A DNA stretch of 5,972 nucleotides from Oscillospiraceae bacterium (GCA_021199595.1 JAJQHT010000143.1:1-5972); one strand, 5' to 3'. Counted from the first letter of the stretch, positions 1 through 5,839 are shown. Notes: generated by a model not told the origin, from the sequence alone. Made by a program: numbers and translations.

Positions 1-807
1 ATTGACTCCGTGACCGCCCACGGAGGCGACGGGGTCGGCCTGTTTCGCAGCGAGTTTATCTACCTGAACAGCGCGGATTTTCCCACGGAGGAGGAGCAGT
101 TTCTCATTTATAAAGAGGTGCTGGAACGGCTGGCCCCGCGGCCTGTGGTGGTGCGCACGCTGGATTTGGGCAGCGATAAGCAGGCCCCCTACTTCGGCAT
201 AGAGGGGGAGGAGAATCCTGCCATGGGCTATCGGGCCATCCGTATCTGCCTGAAGGAGCCGCACATCTTCCGGACCCAGATGCGGGCGCTGCTCCGCGCC
301 TCCGTCTATGGAAATTTAAACGTCATGTTCCCTATGATAACCCAGCTGGGCCAGGTGCGGAAAATCAAGGAGCTTCTGGCGGAAATTAAGCAGGAGCTGG
401 AGGCGGAGAGCATCCCGTTCAGCCGGGAGGTGCAGTACGGTATCATGATTGAAACCCCTGCGGCGGCGGTGATGAGCGACGTGCTGGCCAGGGAGGTGGA
501 TTTCTTCTCCATCGGCACCAATGACCTGACGCAATATACCATGGCCGCCGACCGGATGAACGCCCGCATCAGCGACCTGTTCGACCCCGCCGACCCGGCG
601 GTGCTCCGGCTCGTGAAGCTCACCGCCCAGAACGCCCATGCCGCCGGCATCTGGGTGGGCATCTGCGGCGAGTCCGCCGCCAACACAGCGCTGACGAATT
701 TTTACATGGACATCGGCATTGACGAGCTTTCCGTGTCTCCCGCCTCCATCCCCGCGGTCAAGCGCGCCGTGATTGAGAGCGTCCCGGAGACGGCCAAAAT
801 CATATAA
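1..807 (+). CDS. ptsI: PTS enzyme I (phosphoenolpyruvate-protein phosphotransferase), C-terminal part, 5' truncated
   Basis: Enzyme I takes phosphate from phosphoenolpyruvate and passes it to HPr, the first step of the cytoplasmic phosphoryl chain that drives PTS sugar uptake. The window opens inside the gene: the frame is open from base 1, giving 268 residues of a protein usually near 570. What remains is nearly the whole PEP-binding TIM barrel. Visible motifs, numbered in the fragment, are GVGLFRSEF (11-19), RTLDLGSDK (52-60), NPAMGYRAIR (72-81), MIETPAA (149-155) with the metal-ligand Glu, FSIGTNDLTQY (169-179) with the metal-ligand Asp, and GICGESA (220-226) with the conserved active-site Cys. 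The phosphorylated-His swivel domain and the HPr-binding domain lie off the left edge. The usual GGDK is GSDK here, a mild variant. TAA at 805-807 is followed by a strong terminator, so this is the last gene of its unit; ptsH is not visible. Some pipelines call the same family ptsP. Family assignment is very secure. Confidence 0.96.
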   Translation: MDSVTAHGGDGVGLFRSEFIYLNSADFPTEEEQFLIYKEVLERLAPRPVVVRTLDLGSDKQAPYFGIEGEENPAMGYRAIRICLKEPHIFRTQMRALLRASVYGNLNVMFPMITQLGQVRKIKELLAEIKQELEAESIPFSREVQYGIMIETPAAAVMSDVLAREVDFFSIGTNDLTQYTMAADRMNARISDLFDPADPAVLRLVKLTAQNAHAAGIWVGICGESAANTALTNFYMDIGIDELSVSPASIPAVKRAVIESVPETAKII

Positions 808-875
808 GGCAGCTGTTTTATACGCGTGCACAGAACGGACGTTCAAAGGCCCGCTCGGCTGACCGACCCAAAGCC

Positions 876-921
876 CAAAGAACCCCGACCGAAACAGGCC
901 GGGGTTCTTTGCCGCTTTTTT
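876..921 (+). terminator. Intrinsic terminator downstream of ptsI
   Basis: A perfect 12-bp stem pairs 876-887 (CAAAGAACCCCG) with 900-911 (CGGGGTTCTTTG) around a 12-nt loop; two more C-G pairs can form inside the loop after one mismatch. A run of six T at 916-921 follows after four bases. It lies 68 bases past the ptsI stop and before the cdsA promoter, so it separates the two genes transcriptionally. Confidence 0.87.
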
Positions 922-967
922 CTGCCGCCGCAATCGTCGCAGGGGTGGGCCGCGGGGTGTTTTGGGC

Positions 968-996
968 TTGTAAAGAGGGCGGATTTGGCATATAAT
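968..996 (+). promoter_or_regulatory. Sigma-A-type promoter for cdsA
   Basis: TTGTAA at 968-973 (4 of 6 to the -35 consensus), a 17-bp spacer, then a perfect TATAAT at 991-996. The start of transcription should fall near 1003. The ATG at 995-997 overlaps the -10 box and so would not be on this transcript, which favours the ATG at 1022 as the cdsA start. The call rests on pattern and spacing only. Confidence 0.6.
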
Positions 997-1021
997 GAGT
1001 GAAAAAAGGAGTGGTATACGG

Positions 1022-1822
1022 ATGATAAAGAAAAGACTTCTGCCTGCCGCTATGATTGTGATTGTTACCTGGGGCTGCATTCTTTTGAGCCGGCCCACGC
1101 GGCTGCTGTTTTTCATGGCCCTTGCGGTCATGTCGGCCTTTGAGATGCAAAACGTCCTGACACGGGCGGGAAAATATGTGTCCATGCCTCTGCTGGCTGT
1201 TTATGGGGTGGTGCAGGGGATATTGGTCTGGTGCCATGCGCCGGTGGCGTGGATGGTGGCGCTGTTTGCGTTCGTGGCCTTCCTGGTCATGTTCTGGGGC
1301 ATCCTGAAGCCGGACAAGGGCGCGAATTTTGCGGCGGATAATCTCTTTGTCCTGGTGTGGCCCTTCGGATTTTATGCCATTGCCCTCTATGCCGCCGGGT
1401 CTGACGTGTGGCTGGACGTGCTGTGTATCGCCATTTTGGGCGCCTGGGCCTGCGACAGCATGGCCCTTATCGGCGGCAGCGCGCTCGGAAAGCATAAGCT
1501 TGCGCCCCGCGTCAGCCCCAACAAGACCTGGGAGGGCAGCATTATCGGCGCTGTCAGCGCCGCCGTGGCGGGCGTGCTTATCTCGCTCGTGCTCAGGCCG
1601 TTCGCGCCGGTGCCGATGGGCCTTTGCGCGGCCACGGCTTTTATCGCAAGCTGCTTCGGGCAGGTGGGCGACCTCGCCGCCTCCATGATAAAGCGCATGG
1701 CCGGCGTCAAGGACTACGGCCACCTGATGCCGGAGCATGGCGGCATTATGGACAAGATGGACAGCATCCTCTTTGCCATCCCCGCCGCGTATCTCTGCCT
1801 GTATATCGCGGGCATCGCCTGA
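1022..1822 (+). CDS. cdsA: Phosphatidate cytidylyltransferase (CDP-diacylglycerol synthase)
   Basis: CdsA is an integral membrane enzyme that joins CTP and phosphatidic acid to make CDP-diacylglycerol, the precursor of phosphatidylglycerol, cardiolipin and phosphatidylserine. The product is 266 residues, normal for the family, with about eight or nine hydrophobic segments spread along its length. The family C-terminal region is plain: WACDS (142-146), GKHKLAPRVSPNKTWEG (156-172), GDLAASMIKR (216-225), KDYG (230-233), MPEHGG (236-241) and DKMD (244-247). The last motif is DRxD in most relatives, so Lys replaces the usual Arg. I start at 1022: AAGGAG at 1006-1011 precedes it by 10 bases, and the alternative ATG nine codons upstream at 995 lies inside the predicted -10 box. 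The gene appears monocistronic, with its own promoter after the ptsI terminator, and is not beside uppS, dxr or rseP, its common neighbours elsewhere. It ends 31 bp from the convergent dehydrogenase gene. The family is secure; the exact start is likely. Confidence 0.93.
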   Translation: MIKKRLLPAAMIVIVTWGCILLSRPTRLLFFMALAVMSAFEMQNVLTRAGKYVSMPLLAVYGVVQGILVWCHAPVAWMVALFAFVAFLVMFWGILKPDKGANFAADNLFVLVWPFGFYAIALYAAGSDVWLDVLCIAILGAWACDSMALIGGSALGKHKLAPRVSPNKTWEGSIIGAVSAAVAGVLISLVLRPFAPVPMGLCAATAFIASCFGQVGDLAASMIKRMAGVKDYGHLMPEHGGIMDKMDSILFAIPAAYLCLYIAGIA

Positions 1823-1853
1823 GAAAAATGCCCCCGCGCGGCGATATGCTTCG

Positions 1854-2561
1854 TTATACGCCGAAGCCCCCGTCGCAGCCAATCACCTGGCCGGTGATAA
1901 AGCCGGCGTCCGGCGAGGCGAGAAAGGCGATAAGCGCCGCCACCTCCTCCGGCCTTCCAAGGCGGCAGAGGGGCGTTTCCTCCGCGAGCGCCTGCCTGTC
2001 GGCCTCGGTCAGAGGGGCGAGCATATCCGTGTCAATAACGCCGGGGGCGACGCAGTTGACCCGTATGCCGGACGGCCCAAGCTCCTTGGCAAGCCCCTTG
2101 GCAAGGCCGATAATGGCCGCCTTGGACGCGGAATAGGCCACCTCGCAGGAAGCGCCCCGCACGCCCCAAACCGAGGACACGAGCACGATGCAGCCGGACT
2201 TTCTGCGAATCATGGCGGGCGCTGCCTCGCGGCAGCAGCGGTAGGCCCCGTCTGTGTTGGTGCCGAGCACCCGCCGCCATACCTCCTCTGTGGCGTCGGT
2301 GAAAAGGCCATATTCCGCCACGCCGGCATTGCACACCAGAAGGTCGAGCGGCCCGGCGGCGGCAAACATGGCCTCCACCTGGGCGGGGTCTGTCACATCG
2401 GCCTGGAGCGTCTGCGCGTGAAGCTCCCGGGCCAGAGCCTCGGCGGCCTGGGCGGAATGGCCGTAATGGAGAATAACGTCCCAGCCATCCCGGGCCAGAC
2501 GGCGGGCCGTGGCCGCGCCTATCCCCCGGGAAGCGCCGGTGACAAGGGCTGTTTTGCTCAT
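1854..2561 (-). CDS. FabG/YmfI-like short-chain dehydrogenase, probable EF-P 5-aminopentanone reductase
   Basis: A cytoplasmic NAD(P)H-dependent reductase of the classical short-chain dehydrogenase family, 235 residues and full length. It shows the cofactor-binding TGASRGIG (8-15), CNAG (77-80), the catalytic tetrad Asn102, Ser130, Tyr143 and Lys147 (YSASK, 143-147), and the C-terminal ITGQVIGCDGGF (222-233). The block GASCEVAYSASKAAIIGLAK followed by APGVIDTDM closely resembles what I recall of clostridial YmfI, which reduces a 5-aminopentanone group on elongation factor P. A 3-oxoacyl-ACP reductase (FabG) of fatty acid synthesis is the main alternative, but no fab gene is near, and neither is efp. 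The ATG at 2561 has GAGG (plus 2571-2574) nine bases upstream. The gene is transcribed alone, divergent from the 2662 gene and convergent with cdsA; no clear terminator follows its TAA. Enzyme class is certain; the substrate is inferred from remembered similarity. Confidence 0.9.
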   Translation of the reverse strand: MSKTALVTGASRGIGAATARRLARDGWDVILHYGHSAQAAEALARELHAQTLQADVTDPAQVEAMFAAAGPLDLLVCNAGVAEYGLFTDATEEVWRRVLGTNTDGAYRCCREAAPAMIRRKSGCIVLVSSVWGVRGASCEVAYSASKAAIIGLAKGLAKELGPSGIRVNCVAPGVIDTDMLAPLTEADRQALAEETPLCRLGRPEEVAALIAFLASPDAGFITGQVIGCDGGFGV

Positions 2562-2609
2562 TTGGGAAAACCTCGTGCTTCAAAATTTTACAGGAATATG
2601 ATATAGTGA

Positions 2610-2618
2610 TGGTATATT
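2610..2618 (+). promoter_or_regulatory. Possible extended -10 promoter for the 2662 gene
   Basis: TGGTATATT is an extended -10 (TGn plus TATATT, 5 of 6). A TTTACA -35-like hexamer sits at 2587-2592, but the 20-bp spacer is too long for a normal pair, so the TGn element would have to carry recognition. The start would be near 2625 and the leader about 37 bases. Confidence 0.33.
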
Positions 2619-2624
2619 ATATTG

Positions 2625-2633
2625 ATTGTACCA
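2625..2633 (-). promoter_or_regulatory. Possible extended -10 promoter for the dehydrogenase gene
   Basis: Read on the minus strand the sequence is TGGTACAAT, an extended -10 (TGn plus TACAAT, 5 of 6 to consensus). No good -35 box lies 17 bp upstream, as extended -10 promoters allow. Transcription would start near 2618, giving a leader of about 57 bases. A second minus-strand TATAAT at 2616-2621 lacks both TGn and a -35. It overlaps the oppositely facing element at 2610-2618. Confidence 0.35.
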
Positions 2634-2661
2634 CACTTGCTGCGCCGAAGGTAGGTAAAAA

Positions 2662-3885
2662 ATGATGAATGACCGCAACGACAACGAAAGGATGGGCCGG
2701 ACGGGCGGCCCGGACGGCATGGGAAGCGCCGATGATATTGAATGGACAAAGGACGGCGGGGACGTATCCCAGCCGGAACCTGCGCCGACGGGAGAGAAAA
2801 AACCCTTCGACTTTGATTCCTTCCTGAACCTGGACGGCCTGGGCCTGGAGGATTTGGAGGACAAGATAACGGACGTGCTGGACGGCAAAGACCTGCTGGA
2901 GCCGGACGCCTTTGGGGAGTTTGCCCCGGATTACATACCCCGCCGCGCCGGGGCGGGGGAGCGGGGCCGCCACATGGCCCCTTCCTCGGAGGACGAGGAC
3001 GAGCCGGAGCTGAACGACATTGCCCACGAGCCGGACTGGGAGCAGCAGAACCCGGACGCGGAGGACGAAGCGCCGCCCCGGCCGGATTTTGACGAGCTGG
3101 TGCCGCCCCGGCCCAAGGTGGTGGTGGCGGAGCCTGCCCATACGGTGTATGTGAAGCCGGACTCCGAATACCAGGACTATGACAGCTATGACCGCCGGGA
3201 TACCCGCTCGGACAGAAATGACCAGGGCCTGCGCGGCTGGCAGAAGAGCCTGATTGCCATTGTTATCGCCGCGGCGGTCATCATCGTGGGCTATGGGGCG
3301 CTGACCAATCTGTTGGGCGGCTCCACGGCCTCCGACGAAGCGGAGGAGGAAACGGCAGCGCCTACGGCCACGAGCATTCTCTCCGGCCTTCTGACCTCGG
3401 CCACGGCCACACCCGGCACGGCCACCACGCCCCCCGTCGCCACGAGCAGCGCCACCGCGCCCGTATCCGCTTCGACCTACAGCATCACGGTCACGTCCGG
3501 CAGCGGCGGCAGCATCAGCCCCTCCGGGGTGGTCTCGGTGGAGGAGGGCGGCAGCGTCACCTTTACCATCACCCCCAACAGCGGCTATGAGATAAGCCAG
3601 CTGCTGATAGATGGTTCCTCCGTCTCGCCCGGCAGCTCCTATACCTTCTCCAACGTCACGTCGAACCACACCATATACGCCGTGTTCCAGCCTGTAGCGA
3701 CGGCCACGGCGACGCCAGCCCCCACGGCGGAGCCGACAGCGGAGCCTACCCCGGCACCCACGGACGCGCCCCCGGCGGCGGTGGAAACCGATAACGGCGG
3801 GAACGCCGGCGGCGATGTCCCCCAGGAGCCGGAGACCGGCGGCGGAGAGGAAATCCCCGCTGACCAGGCGGGGGAGCCGGGCTGA
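2662..3885 (+). CDS. Single-pass membrane protein with acidic cytoplasmic domain and InlB-B-repeat-like extracellular domain; function unknown
   Basis: I do not recognise this gene. The 407-residue product has no N-terminal signal peptide. Residues 1-195 are strongly acidic and low in complexity, rich in Asp, Glu, Pro and Gly, with one denser stretch at 47-94 (FDFDSFLNLDGLGLEDLED onward). One hydrophobic segment spans about 196-217, preceded by Arg/Lys (RRDTRSDR, RGWQK), so by the positive-inside rule the N-terminus is cytoplasmic and the C-terminus outside. After a Thr/Ala/Ser/Pro linker (220-271), residues 273-342 (YSITVTSGSGGSISPSG through TFSNVTSNHTIYAVF) resemble a single divergent InlB B-repeat, a beta-rich domain of surface proteins. 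The tail (343-407) is PTAEPTAEP-like, then Gly/Glu-rich, without an LPXTG signal. ATG 2662 is preceded by AAGG at 2648-2651; ATG 2665 is an alternative. The gene stands alone, divergent from the dehydrogenase and convergent with qmcA. It could bridge a cytoplasmic partner to the wall, but that is a guess. It is a real gene judged by its RBS, ordered domains and terminator. Confidence 0.82.
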   Translation: MMNDRNDNERMGRTGGPDGMGSADDIEWTKDGGDVSQPEPAPTGEKKPFDFDSFLNLDGLGLEDLEDKITDVLDGKDLLEPDAFGEFAPDYIPRRAGAGERGRHMAPSSEDEDEPELNDIAHEPDWEQQNPDAEDEAPPRPDFDELVPPRPKVVVAEPAHTVYVKPDSEYQDYDSYDRRDTRSDRNDQGLRGWQKSLIAIVIAAAVIIVGYGALTNLLGGSTASDEAEEETAAPTATSILSGLLTSATATPGTATTPPVATSSATAPVSASTYSITVTSGSGGSISPSGVVSVEEGGSVTFTITPNSGYEISQLLIDGSSVSPGSSYTFSNVTSNHTIYAVFQPVATATATPAPTAEPTAEPTPAPTDAPPAAVETDNGGNAGGDVPQEPETGGGEEIPADQAGEPG

Positions 3886-3900
3886 GGCTTTATAGACACG

Positions 3901-3939
3901 AAAAAATCCCGGAGGCACCGCCTCCGGGACTTCTTTTTT
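3901..3939. terminator. Bidirectional intrinsic terminator between the 2662 gene and qmcA
   Basis: A perfect 10-bp GC-rich stem, TCCCGGAGGC (3907-3916) with GCCTCCGGGA (3920-3929), closes on a 3-nt ACC loop. Six A at 3901-3906 flank it on the left and six T at 3934-3939 on the right, so a U-tract follows the hairpin in both directions. It lies 15 bp past the stop of the plus-strand gene and just past the stop of qmcA (3947), ending both convergent transcripts. Confidence 0.9.
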
Positions 3940-3946
3940 GCTGTGT

Positions 3947-4861
3947 TTACTTTTTCGGCTCCTCCTTGGGCGGGTCTATCATCATCTCCTTGAGCGAGGT
4001 GGCAAGGCCCGCGAGGCCCTGGATGTCGGAGGGGATAATGATTTTGGTGGCCCGGCCATTGGCGGCGGAGGCGAAGGCGTCCAGCGCCTTGAGCTGGATG
4101 ATGGGGTCGGTGGGGGACGCCTGATTGAGCAGCTTGATGCCCTCGGCGGTGGCCTCGTTCAGAGCCAGGATGGCCTGGGCCTTGCCCTCGGCCTCCAGGA
4201 TTTCCGCCTGCTTTTTGGCGTCGGCCCGCAGGATGGCGGATTCCTTCTCGCCCTCGGCCTCCAGGATGGCGGCGCGCTTTTCGCCCTCGGCCCGCAGAAT
4301 GGCCTCCCGGCGCTCGCGCTCGGCCTTCATCTGCTTTTCCATGGCGTTTTGGATGTCCGCCGGCGGCATGATGTTTTTCAGCTCCACGCGGTTGACCTTG
4401 ATGCCCCAGGGGTCGGTTGCCTCGTCAAGAAGCTGCTGCATCTTGGCGTTGATGGTGTCCCGGCTGGTCAGGGATTCGTCCAGCTCCAGCTCACCGATAA
4501 GGTTACGCAGGGTGGTGGCGGTCAGGTTCTCGATGGCCAGCATGGGGTTTTCCACGCCGTAGGTATAGAGCTTGGGGTCGGTAATCTGGAAATAGATTAC
4601 CGTGTCGATCTGCATGGTGACGTTGTCCTTCGTGATGACCGGCTGGGGCGGGAAATCCGCCACCTGCTCCTTCAGGGAGACCACCTTGGCGATGCGCTCG
4701 ATGAAGGGGATTTTGAAGTGAAGTCCCACGTCCCAGGTGGCGTGATACGCGCCCAGGCGCTCCACCACAAAGGCTTTCGCCTGCTGCACCACCCGGATGT
4801 TGCGGATGACGATGGCGACGATGATAATAATAAGGACTATCCAGAAAATAACAGCGGCCAT
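3947..4861 (-). CDS. qmcA: SPFH/Band-7 (stomatin-like) membrane protein, QmcA family
   Basis: A 304-residue stomatin/prohibitin-type protein. The family anchors by its N-terminus, oligomerises, and is thought to organise membrane domains or guide membrane proteases; no catalytic activity is established. Residues 3-19 (VIFWIVLIIIIVAIVIR) form the membrane anchor, followed directly by the SPFH domain (about 22-180) with VERLGAYHATWDVGLHFKIP, DNVTMQIDTVIYFQI and the family hallmark WGIKVNRVELKNI (152-164). Residues 175-245 are a charged helical stretch made of four 11-residue repeats. The C-terminal part (250-282) holds SPTDPIIQLKALDAF and ends in a short Pro/Lys tail. ATG 4861 has a perfect AAGGAGG (plus 4869-4875) seven bases upstream. 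It follows nfeD by 40 bases in the same operon, a pairing conserved across bacteria (YbbK with YbbJ in E. coli), and ends at the bidirectional terminator. Family assignment is secure; the cellular role is not. Confidence 0.94.
   Translation of the reverse strand: MAAVIFWIVLIIIIVAIVIRNIRVVQQAKAFVVERLGAYHATWDVGLHFKIPFIERIAKVVSLKEQVADFPPQPVITKDNVTMQIDTVIYFQITDPKLYTYGVENPMLAIENLTATTLRNLIGELELDESLTSRDTINAKMQQLLDEATDPWGIKVNRVELKNIMPPADIQNAMEKQMKAERERREAILRAEGEKRAAILEAEGEKESAILRADAKKQAEILEAEGKAQAILALNEATAEGIKLLNQASPTDPIIQLKALDAFASAANGRATKIIIPSDIQGLAGLATSLKEMMIDPPKEEPKK
4178..4309 (-). repeat. Four in-frame 33-bp repeats encoding hendecads in QmcA
   Basis: The DNA encodes four consecutive 11-residue units, REAILRAEGEK, RAAILEAEGEK, ESAILRADAKK and QAEILEAEGKA (residues 185-228). 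The nucleotide units share a CCTCGGCC(T/C)(C/G)CAGGAT-type core on the plus strand. An 11-residue period is typical of long right-handed or straight coiled coils, as in other SPFH proteins. The units are diverged rather than identical, so this looks like protein-level periodicity kept by selection, not a recent expansion. Confidence 0.8.
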
Positions 4862-4901
4862 GATTTTTCCTCCTTCTTTTTGTTGGGTTGGATTTTAAAG
4901 G

Positions 4902-5363
4902 TCAGCCTTGGGCTGAAGCTTCGTCCGCAGGGGATTCCTGCTTTATGGGGGTGACAATCATCTTGACGCCGTGGATGTGCTGAATGCGGACGACGGTCTC
5001 CGGCTCGATGACCTGCCCGTCCGAGGAACGGGCTGTCCAGGTTTTTCCGGCGATGCTGACAGCGCCGGTCTCGGCCAGATTGTCGATGCGCTGGGTAACG
5101 GCGCAGGTCTGCCCGATGAGCATATCCACGTTGGTGGGGTGGTGGTGACGGCTCACAAGGTGCTTCAGCTTTGGGTAAAGCACGGCGAAGCACACCCCGG
5201 AAACCGCCGCGAACACCAGGATTTGCAGCCAAATCGGCCCGCCCAGGGCCGCAGCCGCCGCCGCGAACAGCGCGCCCACAGCAAACCAGATGGAGCAGAG
5301 CGCGGCGGATATGGCCTCAATCACCAGAAACACGCCCACGCCTATCAGCCAAAATACCAGCAA
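4902..5363 (-). CDS. NfeD-family membrane protein, short form, partner of QmcA
   Basis: A 153-residue NfeD-like protein of the short class that lacks the ClpP-like serine protease domain. It has three hydrophobic segments (about 2-20, 22-42 and 44-63), a basic hinge (YPKLKHLVSRHHH), then a soluble OB-fold domain (about 77-140) with the family pattern TNVDMLIGQ (77-85), GAVSIAGKTWTARS (100-113) and IEPETVVRIQHIHGVKMIV (119-137). The family partners stomatin-like proteins in the membrane, and here qmcA follows 40 bases after the stop. The start is a TTG at 5363: AAAGGAG (plus 5374-5380) lies ten bases upstream, and no ATG or GTG in frame fits better. The rare start may hold its expression below that of qmcA, whose ribosome binding site is optimal; that is inference. 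It is first in the operon, with a candidate promoter at 5404-5432. Confidence 0.9.
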   Translation of the reverse strand: MLVFWLIGVGVFLVIEAISAALCSIWFAVGALFAAAAAALGGPIWLQILVFAAVSGVCFAVLYPKLKHLVSRHHHPTNVDMLIGQTCAVTQRIDNLAETGAVSIAGKTWTARSSDGQVIEPETVVRIQHIHGVKMIVTPIKQESPADEASAQG

Positions 5364-5403
5364 AGTCGAACAACTCCTTTCTTTACACTTCTGTTAATAG
5401 TGT

Positions 5404-5432
5404 ATCATATACAGCGCATAAAAGCTAGTAAA
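5404..5432 (-). promoter_or_regulatory. Candidate promoter of the nfeD-qmcA operon
   Basis: On the minus strand, TTTACT (plus 5427-5432, 4 of 6 to the -35) and TATGAT (plus 5404-5409, 5 of 6 to the -10) are separated by 17 bp. The start would be near 5397, leaving a leader of about 34 bases with the AAAGGAG site. The call is by pattern only. Confidence 0.47.
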
Positions 5433-5469
5433 TTTTTTGTATAATTGATAATTGCATAACCAAACCCTA

Positions 5470-5498
5470 TTTACTTTCAAACTTTAATATTGTAAAAT
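5470..5498 (+). promoter_or_regulatory. Candidate promoter of the YerC-like regulator gene
   Basis: TTTACT at 5470-5475 and TAAAAT at 5493-5498 are 17 bp apart (4 and 5 of 6 to consensus). The start would be near 5505, so the leader would be only about 17 bases and consist almost entirely of the AGGGAGGG ribosome binding site. A second, lone TATAAT at 5440-5445 could serve as an alternative -10 but has a poor -35 (CATAAA at 5417-5422). Confidence 0.48.
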
Positions 5499-5521
5499 GT
5501 GACGCAGGGAGGGATGTAAAG

Positions 5522-5839
5522 ATGAACAAATCCAACCGCAAGCCGCGCAATGAGCTGATGTATGACGCCATCCTGTCGCTCAAGGACAGGGACGAGTGCA
5601 TCCGCTTTTTCGACGACCTCTGCACCGTGACGGAGCTGCAGGCCATGGAGCAGCGCTTCCAGGTGGCCTGGCTGCTGAATCAGGGAATGATATATAACGA
5701 CATTCTAAGTCAGACCGGGGCCTCCAGCGCCACCATCAGCCGCGTCAAGCGCAGCCTTGAGTACGGCCATGACGGCTATGCCGCCGTGTTCGAGCGCCTG
5801 GACGCGGAAACGCCTCAGGAGGAAAAGCAGGAGGATTAG
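5522..5839 (+). CDS. yerC: YerC/YecD family TrpR-like transcriptional regulator
   Basis: A 105-residue all-helical DNA-binding protein of the Trp-repressor superfamily, normal length for the YerC/YecD branch found in Firmicutes. Markers are NELMYDAILSLKDRDECIRFF (from residue 10), FDDLCTVTELQAMEQRF (30-46) and a helix-turn-helix at about 57-78 (YNDILSQTGASSATISRVKR) whose second helix, SSATISRVKR, would read DNA. The regulatory target and ligand of this branch are, to my knowledge, not established, and it should not be assumed to bind tryptophan: no trp genes are near. ATG 5522 has AGGGAGGG at 5506-5513, eight bases upstream. The tail after residue 95 is short and acidic. The gene is divergent from nfeD-qmcA across a 158-bp AT-rich spacer, and a new promoter follows 42 bases after its stop. 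Confidence 0.92.
   Translation: MNKSNRKPRNELMYDAILSLKDRDECIRFFDDLCTVTELQAMEQRFQVAWLLNQGMIYNDILSQTGASSATISRVKRSLEYGHDGYAAVFERLDAETPQEEKQED

Noticed and set aside
832..866. Small inverted repeats GAACG-GA-CGTTC and TCGG-CTGA-CCGA after ptsI
   Set aside because: Arms of four or five bases in GC-rich sequence are expected by chance; the true terminator follows at 876.
1839..1863. Hairpin CGGCGATA / TATACGCCG at the cdsA-dehydrogenase junction as a terminator
   Set aside because: The stem needs a bulge and overlaps the dehydrogenase stop codon. The nearest T-run exists only on the minus strand, about nine bases past the stem. Too weak to call.
818..1882. Minus-strand open frame of 354 codons opposite cdsA
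   Set aside because: The product is His/Arg/Ala-rich with no recognisable motif, and it spans the ptsI terminator and cdsA promoter.
1737..2606. Plus-strand open frame of 289 codons opposite the dehydrogenase
   Set aside because: It is Gly/Ala/His low complexity; the minus-strand frame has all short-chain dehydrogenase motifs.
2617..3918. Minus-strand open frame of 433 codons, longer than the plus-strand gene it covers
   Set aside because: Its translation is Arg/Gly/Val low-complexity without any domain, as expected antisense to GC-rich Thr/Ala/Pro codons; it would cross the terminator hairpin. The plus-strand frame has an RBS, ordered domains and a terminator.
3938..4954. Plus-strand open frame of 338 codons opposite qmcA
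   Set aside because: It mirrors the QmcA repeats as Leu/Gly/Asp low complexity and has no domain; QmcA on the minus strand is a clear family member with a perfect RBS.
5514..5519. ATGTAA start-stop pair just before the yerC start, as a translation-control element
   Set aside because: It directly abuts the AGGGAGGG site with no spacing, so ribosomes would be placed at the ATG at 5522; chance occurrence is likely.
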